Shown: positions 1-8,908, numbered from the stretch's first letter. The stretch is 64,000 nt of DNA from Rahnella aceris (GCF_011684115.1 NZ_JAADJV010000001.1:806001-870000); one strand, 5' to 3'. Notes: generated by a model not told the origin, from the sequence alone. Numbers and translations: made by a program.

Positions 1-46
1 TCGGGAGGGCTTATGCAGGGGGATTGATACCCGATCGTTGTATCTC

Positions 47-961
47 TTACTCCTCCACCCATTCGACACGATTTCTTCCAGAGTGCTTCGCCTGGTACAA
101 CGCGATATCTATACGTCGGAACAAGCTTTCCTGGCTTTCATTTTCTTTTTTTATCCCGGCACCGATGCTGACGGTGAAGCGAATTTCATCATTAATCACT
201 AATTCTCTGACATGAACTAATATTTTTTCGGCCATTAATCGTGCTTCTTCAAATACTGACGTTTGCACGATGACGGCAAATTCTTCTCCGCCGACGCGGG
301 CGGCGATGACGTTATTTTTAAAGAGTTCACTGAGCATCAGGCTAAAGGCTCTCAGGACATCATCGCCAATGTAGTGGCCGTATTTGTCATTTATATTTTT
401 GAAGAAGTCAATATCGATTAAAAAGACGTAAACACTGACATTATCTAAGTCCATAAGGGCGTTTTTAAAATAACGACGATTTGGCAAACGTGTAAGCTCA
501 TCACGGAATGAATTAATACTCATATCCGAATATTTATTATTCACATAACGTACGATGAAATAGATGCCTGCCGAGACGCAGACCATACCTGCCAGCTTAC
601 TGAGATCCTCAAGATAATACCCGACCCACATCGGCTGGCGAATAATTTCATCCATCAGATCAAATGCTGCAGACACAATCCATATCATCAGCCCCGCGTT
701 TATCCATCGGCGAAGACTGGTTTTCAATAATAATCGATTAAAGTTCCACAAGATAAAGTTAAGTATCAGCAATTGGATGCCATCAAATATCCAGCCAGAA
801 TTTTGTATCCAGGAACCCTCGTTCTGTTTTGTAGAAAATGCGACAAGATTAAACACCATAACAAAAATACACAGCATCACCGATAATGCCATTGGCATAT
901 ACAGAATTTTACGTGATTTGTTTTTAGTAAAAAGTCCGCTTTCATACTTCAAAAATGGCAT
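47..961 (-). CDS. Membrane-anchored GGDEF diguanylate cyclase
   Basis: The 304-residue product should make cyclic di-GMP from two GTP at the inner membrane. About four hydrophobic segments lie at residues 21-43, 57-74, 85-103 and 120-140, followed by a GGDEF domain starting at the 'DELTRLPNRR' motif (154-163). The active-site signature is GGEEF at 224-228, an accepted active variant. The usual RxxD allosteric inhibition site, expected at about 215-218, reads KNNV, so product inhibition through that site is not expected. The N-terminal part matches no sensor domain I can name and may read a membrane signal. The gene stands alone, with no partner phosphodiesterase or effector nearby. Family assignment is firm; signal and output are unknown. 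Confidence 0.9.
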   Translation of the reverse strand: MPFLKYESGLFTKNKSRKILYMPMALSVMLCIFVMVFNLVAFSTKQNEGSWIQNSGWIFDGIQLLILNFILWNFNRLLLKTSLRRWINAGLMIWIVSAAFDLMDEIIRQPMWVGYYLEDLSKLAGMVCVSAGIYFIVRYVNNKYSDMSINSFRDELTRLPNRRYFKNALMDLDNVSVYVFLIDIDFFKNINDKYGHYIGDDVLRAFSLMLSELFKNNVIAARVGGEEFAVIVQTSVFEEARLMAEKILVHVRELVINDEIRFTVSIGAGIKKENESQESLFRRIDIALYQAKHSGRNRVEWVEE

Positions 962-1299
962 AGTTAGTCCCTGATACAGGTAGATACTAAAATCAGATTT
1001 CGGGAGTGTCAGACTCTGACCTTCTTATTGTCTGAGAAAGCGCCGCAACACGCACAAAACAGGCTGAGTGATGATGGGGGATCAATCGGGACTTCTTCTT
1101 TATCAGATGAGCCAGCAAACTGTCAAGATGACAGTTTAGGCGTGACATCGGGGCGTGAGCAGGCTGACCCTGCCCGAGACTGCTCACTCTCGCACGCTGT
1201 TTTTACAAGGTTATTTAGCGCACCTCGAACTTTCCTCACCGGGCTGACCGGTAGCCGAACTACTCAGAATCACACCCGGGGAAACAGCAGCCACTGTTT
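962..1299. other. Gap without a recognisable gene
   Basis: No credible gene was found between the diguanylate cyclase and the XRE-cupin regulator. Short open frames on both strands have no recognisable domain and no good ribosome binding site. An 8-bp inverted repeat, GTGAGCAG at 1155-1162 and CTGCTCAC at 1180-1187, could form a stem-loop but has no T-run. The DGC promoter must lie in the left part. Confidence 0.5.
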
Positions 1300-1896
1300 T
1301 CAGCGGCCTTTCTCATTTACCGTCATGGTAAACACGGTCACCTCCGTGCCACTGTTCATATAGGCATGCGGCGCGTCTGTTCTTGCAACCGCTGCACCCC
1401 CGGGGCTTATCACGTAAGTGGTGTCGCTGACGACGAGCGTCAGGGTCCCGCCGGACACATGAAGCAGTTCACTGGTGCCTTCCGGATGGCCGGGAGACTC
1501 AAAGGTTTCCCCGGGGTAAAGCACCCACTCCCACAGCTCGACCATGTCCGGCCCGCTCGTGCCCGCAAGCAGGCGCGCGCTGCCACCTTTTTCTCCTTTC
1601 CAGAGTACGGGAATGTCACCGGCATTGATGAGATGAACTGCGGGCTTGCCAGCTACGTTGACAAAATCGGCCACGGAGACGTTCATCGCAGACGCAAGGC
1701 GGCAGAGCAGGGCAATGCTGGGGTTGGCCCGGCATCCTTCTATCTCAACCAGCATTCCCTTACTGACGCCCGCACGGCGGGAAAGCTCATCGAGCGACAT
1801 TTTTTTCTGGCTGCGGTAAAGCTTTGTGCGCGCGGAAACGGCCTCGTTTATTCTGGCTGCATCGGCGTCGGTCGTTATATTGACTTTACTGGTCAT
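1300..1896 (-). CDS. XRE-family regulator with C-terminal cupin
   Basis: A 198-residue DNA-binding regulator. Residues about 20-75 form a lambda-repressor-type helix-turn-helix ('LSRRAGVSKGMLVEIEG'), and residues about 105-195 a small cupin barrel ('ELLHVSGGTLTLVV') likely to bind a small ligand. This HTH plus cupin_2 arrangement is common among regulators of amino acid and small-metabolite genes. The gene is divergent from the B3/B4-domain gene with only 43 bp between start codons, so the two promoters overlap and the regulator probably controls both genes. No ligand can be deduced from sequence. The family call is secure; the target gene is inferred from position. Confidence 0.88.
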   Translation of the reverse strand: MTSKVNITTDADAARINEAVSARTKLYRSQKKMSLDELSRRAGVSKGMLVEIEGCRANPSIALLCRLASAMNVSVADFVNVAGKPAVHLINAGDIPVLWKGEKGGSARLLAGTSGPDMVELWEWVLYPGETFESPGHPEGTSELLHVSGGTLTLVVSDTTYVISPGGAAVARTDAPHAYMNSGTEVTVFTMTVNEKGR

Positions 1897-1939
1897 CGGT
1901 CATTATCATGTAATAAATCAGTCATTACAGGATTATCCT

Positions 1940-2644
1940 ATGCCAGCCGTGTCACCGTCAATCAGCCCTGAAATTTACCGCATCGCACCGGGTTTTCGTG
2001 CGCTCAGCATCTGCGTGAAAGCGGCCCCCGTGGCCGATGAGCGGGTGGGGGAAGTCGCGCTGCGGGAAGCCTGCGAGGCCGCTCAGGCCGGGCAGCCAGC
2101 CTGGGCTGAGGCCCACCTCAGCGCATGGGCGGAGGTATTCCGCGCCTTCGGTGCAAAACCTAAGCGTACGCCCTGTTCGGCAGAAGCCCTGAGAAAGCGC
2201 GTCATAAAGGATGGCACGATGGCCGCTCTCGATCCGGTGGTTGATCTGTATAACGCGGTCAGCATCCGGTATGCCATTCCGGTAGGTGGTGAAAACCTTG
2301 CGGCTTACGTCGGGATGCCGCAGCTGGTTGTTGCTGACGGAACCGAAATTTTTGACACTATGAAAGACGGTCAGCCGGGAAGCGAGTCACCGGAGGCGGG
2401 AGAAGTTGTCTGGCGCGATGACACCGGTGTGACCTGCCGCCGGTGGAACTGGCGACAAGGCGTCCGGACGCGGCTGAGCGTGGCAGACAGCAGCATGTGG
2501 TTCATCCTTGAGAGCCTGCCTGAAATGCCTGTGGATGCGCTGCATGCGGCTGGCAGAATGCTGACAGACGGCCTGGAAAAAATGATGCCCGGGGTGCGCT
2601 GTCAGACCGTTCTTATCAGCAACGTATTGTCTGACGCGGAATAA
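1940..2644 (+). CDS. B3/B4 tRNA-binding domain protein (PheT B3/B4-like)
   Basis: The 234-residue product resembles the stand-alone B3/B4 fold known from the beta chain of phenylalanyl-tRNA synthetase, where it carries the editing site. Supporting stretches are 'VDLYNAVSIRYAIPVGGENL' and the C-terminal half, about 165-230, with 'WFILESLPEMP'. Stand-alone members may edit mischarged tRNA or handle amino acids, but their role is not settled. I chose the ATG at 1940 because AGGA lies 8 bases upstream; the open frame continues upstream but overlaps the divergent regulator. The tight divergent pairing with an XRE-cupin gene suggests that regulator controls it. Confidence 0.8.
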   Translation: MPAVSPSISPEIYRIAPGFRALSICVKAAPVADERVGEVALREACEAAQAGQPAWAEAHLSAWAEVFRAFGAKPKRTPCSAEALRKRVIKDGTMAALDPVVDLYNAVSIRYAIPVGGENLAAYVGMPQLVVADGTEIFDTMKDGQPGSESPEAGEVVWRDDTGVTCRRWNWRQGVRTRLSVADSSMWFILESLPEMPVDALHAAGRMLTDGLEKMMPGVRCQTVLISNVLSDAE

Positions 2645-2654
2645 CTTTTGCTCT

Positions 2655-2802
2655 CCTGGCGCGGCCAGCCACTGTCGACAAGGATATTTATTCCTTCGTC
2701 TGTCTGAATCAAATATCCCGGTACAGGTATATCACCCGGCTGCATAGTCCCCAGGTAAAGCATGTACAGGCGCATGACATTTTCTCTTATTTTCATCAGC
2801 AT
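2655..2802 (-). pseudogene. N-terminal remnant of an AHL-lactonase-like metallo-beta-lactamase protein
   Basis: About 47 codons read like the N-terminus of N-acyl-homoserine lactonase-type metallo-beta-lactamase proteins: 'MPRLY'-like start region, 'PGDIPVPGYLIQTDEG' and 'NILVDSGWP'. The match stops abruptly near 2660, where the sequence runs into the end of the convergent B3/B4 gene. The metal-binding HxHxDH motif and the rest of the roughly 250-residue fold are absent from this window. I read it as a deletion remnant, not a functional small gene. The family call rests on N-terminal resemblance only. Confidence 0.55.
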
Positions 2803-2920
2803 AATAAAAATAGATGAATATCTGGCTGCTCACAACACAAGCGACAGCCATACCTCTGTTCTGATCTAACTTCCGCTTAAGCGGGATACTTACACGCTGA
2901 AACAGGTTTCAGAAGACGCG

Positions 2921-3694
2921 TCACTCCGCCCGGTCGCTCAAAAAACGCTCCTCAAGCGTGGCTTCCAGCCCAAGCATGGCGTCTTCGGCATGCTGCATGT
3001 GTTCGGTCATGATCTGCTGAACGGTGGCGGCATCCTGACGGCGCATCGCGTCGATCAGGCGATATTGATAATCAATGCCGACGCTGCGCGCCACCGGCTC
3101 GGGGCGCTGGTAAATATCTTTGCAGACGGCCAAATCTTTGAGCAGACGTTGCAGGAAATGGCAGATAAACGCCAGCAGAACGTTGTCAGAATAACTGGCC
3201 ACCACGCCGTGAAAATCCAGTTCGGCCATGCGCTGTTCCCAGCGTTCAGCTTCGTCAGCGGGTTCATGATCGTAGACGGCAATCAGCTGATGCAGTTTCA
3301 CGAAGCCTTTGGCGTCGATATTGCCGATGGCGCTGACCGCCACCAGAGGCTCCAGCGCTTTGCGCAAGGCGTAGATATTGCTGATGGAAAGCTGACGGGT
3401 AAACAGATAATTGGACAGCAAACTCATGGCGCGAGATTCGGTCATTGAATCAATAAACGCACCGCCACCGGGGCCGGTTTTGGTGCGGATCAGCCCCTGA
3501 ACCTCTAAAGATTTCAGCGCTTCACGCACTGTGCCTTTCCCTGCGGCATAACGCGTTATCAGATCTTTCTCCTGCGGCAGACGGTCGCCGGGCAGCAGAT
3601 TCTCGCTGATGATGCTCTCTTTGATGGCATCGACAATTTCATCAGTGCGCTTGCGGCGTACCGGTTCCGGTTGGTGTGTCATTTCAATACTCAT
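2921..3694 (-). CDS. GntR/FadR-type transcriptional regulator (FCD domain)
   Basis: A 257-residue GntR-family regulator. A winged helix occupies roughly residues 15-85 ('LPGDRLPQEKDLI', 'GKGTVREALKSLEVQGLI') and an all-helical FCD ligand domain follows at about 100-240. I chose the ATG at 3694 because AAGGGA lies 5 bases upstream; two in-frame ATGs further upstream lack a ribosome site and one would overlap the preceding stop. It is the last gene of the peptide-transporter operon, 16 bp after the ATPase gene, so it probably autoregulates that operon. Candidate operators are the palindromes at 8893-8908 and 8924-8941. The ligand is unknown, plausibly a peptide or its breakdown product. Confidence 0.88.
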   Translation of the reverse strand: MSIEMTHQPEPVRRKRTDEIVDAIKESIISENLLPGDRLPQEKDLITRYAAGKGTVREALKSLEVQGLIRTKTGPGGGAFIDSMTESRAMSLLSNYLFTRQLSISNIYALRKALEPLVAVSAIGNIDAKGFVKLHQLIAVYDHEPADEAERWEQRMAELDFHGVVASYSDNVLLAFICHFLQRLLKDLAVCKDIYQRPEPVARSVGIDYQYRLIDAMRRQDAATVQQIMTEHMQHAEDAMLGLEATLEERFLSDRAE

Positions 3695-3710
3695 AAATCC
3701 CTTCATTGAT

Positions 3711-4496
3711 TTAAACCCTTGGCGCACTGGCCAGAAGACGTTGCGTGTAGGCGTGCTGCGGTGCGTTGAACAACCGATCGTTATCCGCGCATTCTACTAA
3801 ATCACCGTGATACATCACCGCCACGCGATCGGCAATGGACTCCACCACCGCTAAATCATGGCTGATAAACAGATACGACAGGCCGAACTCACGTTTCAGG
3901 CGATCGAGTAATAACAAAACCTGTGCCTGTACCGACACATCTAAAGCACTGACCGGCTCGTCAAGCACCAGAATACGGGCCTCGGCCGCCAGTGCGCGGG
4001 CAATCGCTAACCGCTGAGCCTGACCGCCAGAAAACTCATGCGGATAACCACTGAGCGCATCGGCAGGCATCTGCACTGCCTCCATCAATTCCAGCATTCG
4101 CGCTTTACGTCGCATGGTGGGGTAGGCGCATAAATAACGCAGCGGCACATCCAGCGTATCAGCGATGGTTTTTCGGGGGTTGAGCGAGGCCACAGGATCC
4201 TGAAAAACATACTGAATCATCTGGCCGAAGGCTTTGTCGCTGCGTTTAGCATGTGTCGACATCGCTTCGCCCATCAGTTTAATGGTGCCGGACGTCGGAC
4301 GTTCCAGACCGACCAGCATTCGCGCCAGCGTACTTTTACCTGAACCACTTTCACCCACTACCGCCAGCGTTTCGCCTTCAGCCAGATGCAGAGATATCCC
4401 TTTTACCGCTTCAACCTGCAGTTTGCGGCCGGAGAACCAGCCGGAGGTACTGCCGAAGGTTTTCACCAGCCCGTTGACTTCAATCACGTTGCTCAT
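3711..4496 (-). CDS. Oligopeptide/dipeptide ABC transporter ATP-binding protein (DppF/OppF-like)
   Basis: The 261-residue ATPase powers peptide import at the inner membrane face. Walker A is 'GESGSGKST', the ABC signature 'FSGGQAQR' and Walker B 'ILVLDEPVSALDVSVQ', all in canonical order. The C-terminus ends soon after 'HAYTQRLLASAPR', typical of Dpp/Opp ATPases, although a full oligopeptide C-terminal extension is not present. Its start overlaps the fused permease-ATPase by 4 bp (ATGA), indicating translational coupling. It would pair with the ATPase half of that fusion as the second nucleotide-binding domain. Exact substrate cannot be read from the ATPase. Confidence 0.92.
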   Translation of the reverse strand: MSNVIEVNGLVKTFGSTSGWFSGRKLQVEAVKGISLHLAEGETLAVVGESGSGKSTLARMLVGLERPTSGTIKLMGEAMSTHAKRSDKAFGQMIQYVFQDPVASLNPRKTIADTLDVPLRYLCAYPTMRRKARMLELMEAVQMPADALSGYPHEFSGGQAQRLAIARALAAEARILVLDEPVSALDVSVQAQVLLLLDRLKREFGLSYLFISHDLAVVESIADRVAVMYHGDLVECADNDRLFNAPQHAYTQRLLASAPRV

Positions 4497-6289
4497 ATTG
4501 CCCCCGGCTGTGGTTTTGAGTTGGCATACAGTTCGCCGACCTGTTTGAGGAAATCGCGTCCCTGGCCGAGTTTCGGCACGCTGGCAATCAGCCTGCGGGT
4601 GTAATCATGCTGCGGGTCCCGCAGCACTGACCGGGTTTCACCGCTTTCAACAATTTCGCCGTTACGCATCACTGCCACCCGGTCGCAAATCTGGGCGATC
4701 ACGCTAAAATCATGAGTGATGAATAGCAGCGTCAGGCCACGTTCACGACGCAGCTGTTGCAGCAGCTCGAGAATACGTGCCTGTACCGTGACATCCAGCG
4801 CGGTAGTGGGTTCATCGGCGATGATGATTTCCGGGTCATTGGCCAGTGCCACTGCGATGCCGACACGCTGACGCTGCCCGCCAGAAAGCTGATGGGGAAA
4901 GGCGTCGAAGCGCGCCGCAGCCTCATCAATTCCTACGCTGTGGAGCAGCGTCAGTGCTTTCTCTTTAGCCAGCCGGTTTGACAGCGGCTGATGGGCCTGA
5001 ATGGCTTCAATGATTTGTGCGCCAATGCTGAACTGAGGGTGCAGGGTGGTCAGCGGGTCCTGGAAAATATAGGCCACCCGCGCGCCGCGGCACTGTTGCA
5101 GCTCGCTTTGCGTTCGCGACAGCATCTCTTCGCCGCCGACGTAAATCGCGCCAGCGGTGATTTCTCCCGGTGGGGAAGATACCAGTCCCATCACGGACAG
5201 CGCAGTGACGCTTTTCCCAGATCCGCTCTCCCCAATCAGCCCCAGACATTCTCCTTTGGCAACGTAAAAACTTACGCCTTTGACCGCTGCGACGGATTGT
5301 TTTCCCGAGCGGAAATTCACTTGTAAATCCACCACTTCCAGCAGCGCATTCTTGCCCTGTATGGCAGAGGGAACGCTGGCACGATTGACCGTAGTGACGG
5401 CTTTCCCGCGCAATAGAATGCCGGACTTCAGGCGTGGATCGAGCAGGTCGCGGACGCCGTCACCCAGCAGATTAAAACTCATGACAAGAATGAAAATCGT
5501 CAATCCAGGTACGATGGAAACGTGCGGTGCGCTGAACATCTGTGCGCGTCCCTGACCCAGCATCGAGCCTAAATCAGCGTTGGGTGGCTGGGTTCCCAGT
5601 CCGAGGAACGACAACCCGGCGGTCTCTAAAATCATCCAGCCGACGGTGGTTGACATGGTGACCACCACAACCGGCATCATGTTGGGTAGCACTTCGGTCA
5701 GCAAAATTTGCAAATGATTTTTGCCCGACAGCCGCGCCGCCTGAATAAAATCGCGCTGACGCAGGCCAACGGTCAGACCGCGAATATTACGGGCGAAGAA
5801 AGGAATATTCACCACCGAGATGGCGTAAAGCGCATTGAGCAGTCCGGGACCCAGCACCGTGACGATCACCAGCGCCAACAGTATATAAGGGAAGGCCATC
5901 AGCATATCGATCAGGCGCATCAACAGGCTGTCGGTTTTACCTCCGGCATACCCGGCGACCAGACCAATCAGTGTACCGAACAGTGCGGCCAGCAGCGTGG
6001 CGCAAACTCCCATTGCCAGTGACACGCGGGTTCCCCACAGCAGGCGGGAGAGCATGTCCCGGCCCAGCGGGTCTGTGCCGAGCCAGTGGCCGGGCGAAAA
6101 CGGTCGCAGCAGACGGTTGAGCAGATCGGTGGCGTCAGGGTCTGGTAACGGCAGCAACGGCGCGGCGAGGGCGGCACCTGCCACCAGCACCAGCATGATC
6201 AGGCCGAGCGTGGCCAGCCGGTTGGCCAACAGCAGCGCCCACAACGGCTGGCGATGACGAGGCGTGACAGTGGTGATGTTCTGGCTCAT
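4493..6289 (-). CDS. Fused peptide ABC permease (DppC-like) and ATPase (DppD-like)
   Basis: The 598-residue protein joins two subunits that are usually separate. Residues 1-290 are a DppC-type permease with the EAA-loop region 'AARLSGKNHLQILLTEVLPN' at 184-203, ending in the usual permease terminus 'DLLDPRLKSG' at 281-290. After a short linker, residues about 315-590 are an ABC ATPase with Walker A 'GESGSGKS' at 353-360, 'LSGGQRQR' and 'IIIADEPTTALDV'. No frameshift or missing stop is evident: both halves look intact. Four-bp overlaps on both sides couple it to its neighbours. Such fusions occur in the dipeptide/oligopeptide/nickel transporter family, so this is unusual but not unique. Confidence 0.92.
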   Translation of the reverse strand: MSQNITTVTPRHRQPLWALLLANRLATLGLIMLVLVAGAALAAPLLPLPDPDATDLLNRLLRPFSPGHWLGTDPLGRDMLSRLLWGTRVSLAMGVCATLLAALFGTLIGLVAGYAGGKTDSLLMRLIDMLMAFPYILLALVIVTVLGPGLLNALYAISVVNIPFFARNIRGLTVGLRQRDFIQAARLSGKNHLQILLTEVLPNMMPVVVVTMSTTVGWMILETAGLSFLGLGTQPPNADLGSMLGQGRAQMFSAPHVSIVPGLTIFILVMSFNLLGDGVRDLLDPRLKSGILLRGKAVTTVNRASVPSAIQGKNALLEVVDLQVNFRSGKQSVAAVKGVSFYVAKGECLGLIGESGSGKSVTALSVMGLVSSPPGEITAGAIYVGGEEMLSRTQSELQQCRGARVAYIFQDPLTTLHPQFSIGAQIIEAIQAHQPLSNRLAKEKALTLLHSVGIDEAAARFDAFPHQLSGGQRQRVGIAVALANDPEIIIADEPTTALDVTVQARILELLQQLRRERGLTLLFITHDFSVIAQICDRVAVMRNGEIVESGETRSVLRDPQHDYTRRLIASVPKLGQGRDFLKQVGELYANSKPQPGAI

Positions 6290-7233
6290 GATTTTAACCT
6301 CGGGTCGAGAAGCGCCTGTAAAATGTCAGCACACAGGTTGATCAGTACATAGGCCGCAGCGGCAACCAGCACGCCACCCTGTACCAGAAGCAAGTCGCGG
6401 GTGGCGACGGCTTTCACCATCATTGCGCCAAGCCCCGGCCACTGAAATACCGTCTCTATATAGACCGCGCCGCCGAGCACAAAACCGGCCTGAATACCGA
6501 TCACCGGAATGACTGACACCAGCGCCATACGAAAGGCGTGCTTATAGATCACTTTGCGCTCGGACAGGCCTTTGGCGCGGGCGGTACGAATGAAGTCCTG
6601 ACGCAACACTTCGAGCATCGCGGTGCGGGTCAGGCGAGCGATAACGCCGGTGGCAACAATCGCCAGCGTAATAGCGGGTAAGGTCAGATGATGCAGCAAG
6701 TCGAGCCAGCCGCCACCGGCCCAAATGGCATACATACCAGAAGCAGGGAACCATTGTAGCTCTACGGCGAACAGCATTATCAGCAGCAGACCAATCCAAA
6801 ACGAAGGCATGGAAATTCCCAGCAGCACCAGCAACGTAATGATGTGGTCGCCCAGGCCAAACTGGCGGACGGCGGAGAGTATTCCGGCCAGCAGCCCCAG
6901 CACGGTGCTTAACAGCAGTGCGCAGCCTCCGAGCAACAGCGTGGCGCCAAAACGCTCCATCACTTCATCAATGACCGGGCGATTAAGCACGTAAGAACGG
7001 CCAAAATCGCCGTGCAAAATATTGCCCGCCCAGATCAGATATTGTTGATAGAGCGGTTTATTCAGCCCGAGTTCCTGATTGATCCGTGCGACGTTTTCCG
7101 GCGTGGCCCAGGCACCGAGCAACGCCTGAGCCGGATCCCCCGGGATCATTGCCATAATCAAAAAAACAATCAGCGACAACCCGATAAACACCGGAATGGT
7201 CGAGAGCAGCCTTTTAAGCACGTAACTCCCCAT
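6286..7233 (-). CDS. Peptide ABC transporter permease (DppB-like)
   Basis: A 315-residue inner-membrane permease beginning with the family-typical 'MGSYVLKRLLSTIPVFIGLS' and containing 'IPGDPAQALLG', 'YLIWAGNILHGDFGRS' and the EAA-type loop 'FIRTARAKGLSERKV'. I chose the ATG at 7233, preceded by GGAGAG at good spacing; an upstream in-frame start would run into the end of the binding-protein gene. It overlaps the fused permease-ATPase by 4 bp. With the permease half of that protein it forms the heterodimeric channel. Family membership is secure, substrate class peptide by homology. Confidence 0.92.
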   Translation of the reverse strand: MGSYVLKRLLSTIPVFIGLSLIVFLIMAMIPGDPAQALLGAWATPENVARINQELGLNKPLYQQYLIWAGNILHGDFGRSYVLNRPVIDEVMERFGATLLLGGCALLLSTVLGLLAGILSAVRQFGLGDHIITLLVLLGISMPSFWIGLLLIMLFAVELQWFPASGMYAIWAGGGWLDLLHHLTLPAITLAIVATGVIARLTRTAMLEVLRQDFIRTARAKGLSERKVIYKHAFRMALVSVIPVIGIQAGFVLGGAVYIETVFQWPGLGAMMVKAVATRDLLLVQGGVLVAAAAYVLINLCADILQALLDPRLKS

Positions 7234-7247
7234 AAGTTTCTCTCCGA

Positions 7248-8822
7248 TTACTGTTTGGTTACCCGGTTGAGCAACAGATTGAAATTCGGTTGCAGTGCGA
7301 AGTGCTGAATTCGTGTGGAGGTTACGGCGTTCTGTTTCCAGTTGGCGACGAAAATCCACGGTGCATCGTCATGTACGAGCTGCTGCACCTGCCTGTAAAG
7401 CGCGGCGCGCGTTGCGGTGTCTGTGGTCATGCGCGCTTGTTGCAACAGATTGTCCACCTGCGGATTGCTGTAATAACCGGAGTTAAAACCGCCTTTTTTC
7501 GGCCAGGCGTCGGTGCGTAGCGTCAGGAAAGGTAGGGTGTCAGGGTCGTTGGTCATCCAGGCCATTTCCGCCATATGGGTGTGATTGTCCAGACCGGCAT
7601 TAACCTTCGATAGATAGGTATTCCACTCATAGGTCTGGAGCGAAACATTCAGACCTACTGCTTTCAGGTCAGCCTGAATGGCGGTGGCCATCGGGATGGG
7701 ATCCAGCATGCCTGATCCCCCCTCGGCGACGTAGAAGGTCAGCGTTGTCCCTTCTGCTCCGGCGGCTTTCAGCAGTGCGCGGGCTTTAGTCGGATCATAA
7801 GGATAGGGCGTCACCTCTTTATTGGCCGCCCAGTTAAAGGCGCGGGGGATCGGGCCCTCGGCTACGTCGGCCGAACCCTGCAAAATTTTATCTGTCAGCG
7901 ACTGTTTATTGATGGCGTAATTCACCGCCTGCCTCACCCGCACGTCGTTAAAGGGGGGCACTTGTGTATTGAGCATCACGTACCAGACGTGTGGGCCGGT
8001 AGTCTGGTACAGGCGGAAGCGGTCACTTTTCTCCTTGAACAGTTTCACCGTGTCAGGAGGCACTTCTACCATTGCATCAATGCCGCCGGAAAGCATCTCG
8101 GCGACCCGCGTATTACCATCGGTGATGGGGCGGAACACCACGTTTTGTACCGCAGGTTTACCGTCCCAGTAATCACTATTGGCCGTCACCACCACGCGCT
8201 GATTGGCTTTCCATTCTGCAAAGCGGAATGCGCCAGTGCCGACCGGGTGACGGCCAAACTCTTTGCCGTATTTTTTCACTGCCGCTGGTGACACGATAAG
8301 GCCGGTTGGCGTGGCGAGGTTGGAGAGAAACGGTGAGAACGGCTCTTTCAGCGTAAAGACCAGCGTATTTTGGTCCGGTGTTTCGATGTTTTTTATCGAA
8401 GAGAAGAAAAATGACAACGGGAAAGGCCCGGTGTCATGCCACGGGTTTTTATCATCCAGCATACGGTCAAAGGTAAATTTCACCGCATCGGCATTAAACG
8501 GTGTTCCGTCCTGAAATTTCACCCCTTCGCGCAGATAAAAGCGGTAAGTAAGGCCGTCGGGACTGATTGTCCAACGAGTGGCCAGCGCCGGTTCGATATC
8601 CAGTTTCCCCTCACCGTTACGCACCAGTCCGTCGTAAACGTTCACCAGAATGCGCGAGTCGTTGGCTGCGGTAGCAACCTGTGGATCCAGCGATTGTGGC
8701 TCAGCCACCTGACCAATCAACAGCGCATCCGCAGGGGTTCTGGCCTGCACCTGAGCCTGCCACGACAGCGCAAAGAGACAAAAACAGATTGGCATAAATG
8801 ACTTTTGCAAAGCTGGCAGCAT
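7248..8822 (-). CDS. Peptide ABC transporter periplasmic binding protein (SBP_bac_5)
   Basis: A 524-residue exported protein. A signal peptide covers roughly residues 1-27 and ends near 'QVQA', followed by the mature family start 'LLIGQVAEPQSLDP' and the family 5 signature region 'YRFYLREGVKFQDGTPFNADAV'. It captures peptides or related ligands in the periplasm for the downstream permeases. It is the first gene of the operon with a GAGG ribosome site before the ATG at 8822. The leader carries two near-identical palindromes that are probable operators. Family 5 proteins also bind nickel, haem or sugars, so peptide specificity is likely rather than shown. Confidence 0.9.
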   Translation of the reverse strand: MLPALQKSFMPICFCLFALSWQAQVQARTPADALLIGQVAEPQSLDPQVATAANDSRILVNVYDGLVRNGEGKLDIEPALATRWTISPDGLTYRFYLREGVKFQDGTPFNADAVKFTFDRMLDDKNPWHDTGPFPLSFFFSSIKNIETPDQNTLVFTLKEPFSPFLSNLATPTGLIVSPAAVKKYGKEFGRHPVGTGAFRFAEWKANQRVVVTANSDYWDGKPAVQNVVFRPITDGNTRVAEMLSGGIDAMVEVPPDTVKLFKEKSDRFRLYQTTGPHVWYVMLNTQVPPFNDVRVRQAVNYAINKQSLTDKILQGSADVAEGPIPRAFNWAANKEVTPYPYDPTKARALLKAAGAEGTTLTFYVAEGGSGMLDPIPMATAIQADLKAVGLNVSLQTYEWNTYLSKVNAGLDNHTHMAEMAWMTNDPDTLPFLTLRTDAWPKKGGFNSGYYSNPQVDNLLQQARMTTDTATRAALYRQVQQLVHDDAPWIFVANWKQNAVTSTRIQHFALQPNFNLLLNRVTKQ

Positions 8823-8892
8823 ATCGACCTCGTCGCTTAATAAAACGCTATGTGGAAACCTCAGAAAAAAATCAGGCGTTGTCCTGTTTATT

Positions 8893-8908
8893 ATTTATGC
8901 GTATAAAT
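8893..8908. promoter_or_regulatory. Candidate operator 1 (imperfect 16-bp palindrome)
   Basis: ATTTATGCGTATAAAT is a near-perfect palindrome with one mismatched pair. It lies between the divergent binding-protein and DUF1028 genes and is almost identical to the perfect copy 32 bp away. A repeated palindrome in a divergent promoter region fits a dimeric regulator. The local GntR protein is the natural candidate, although the sequence is not the textbook FadR-type site. Confidence 0.55.

Noticed and set aside
1028..1363. 111-codon frame upstream of the XRE-cupin gene
   Set aside because: Low-complexity Ser/Thr/Arg translation with no domain and overlaps the stop of the regulator.
1366..1971. 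201-codon frame antisense to the XRE-cupin gene
   Set aside because: The opposite strand has a clear HTH-cupin protein and this translation has no recognisable domain.
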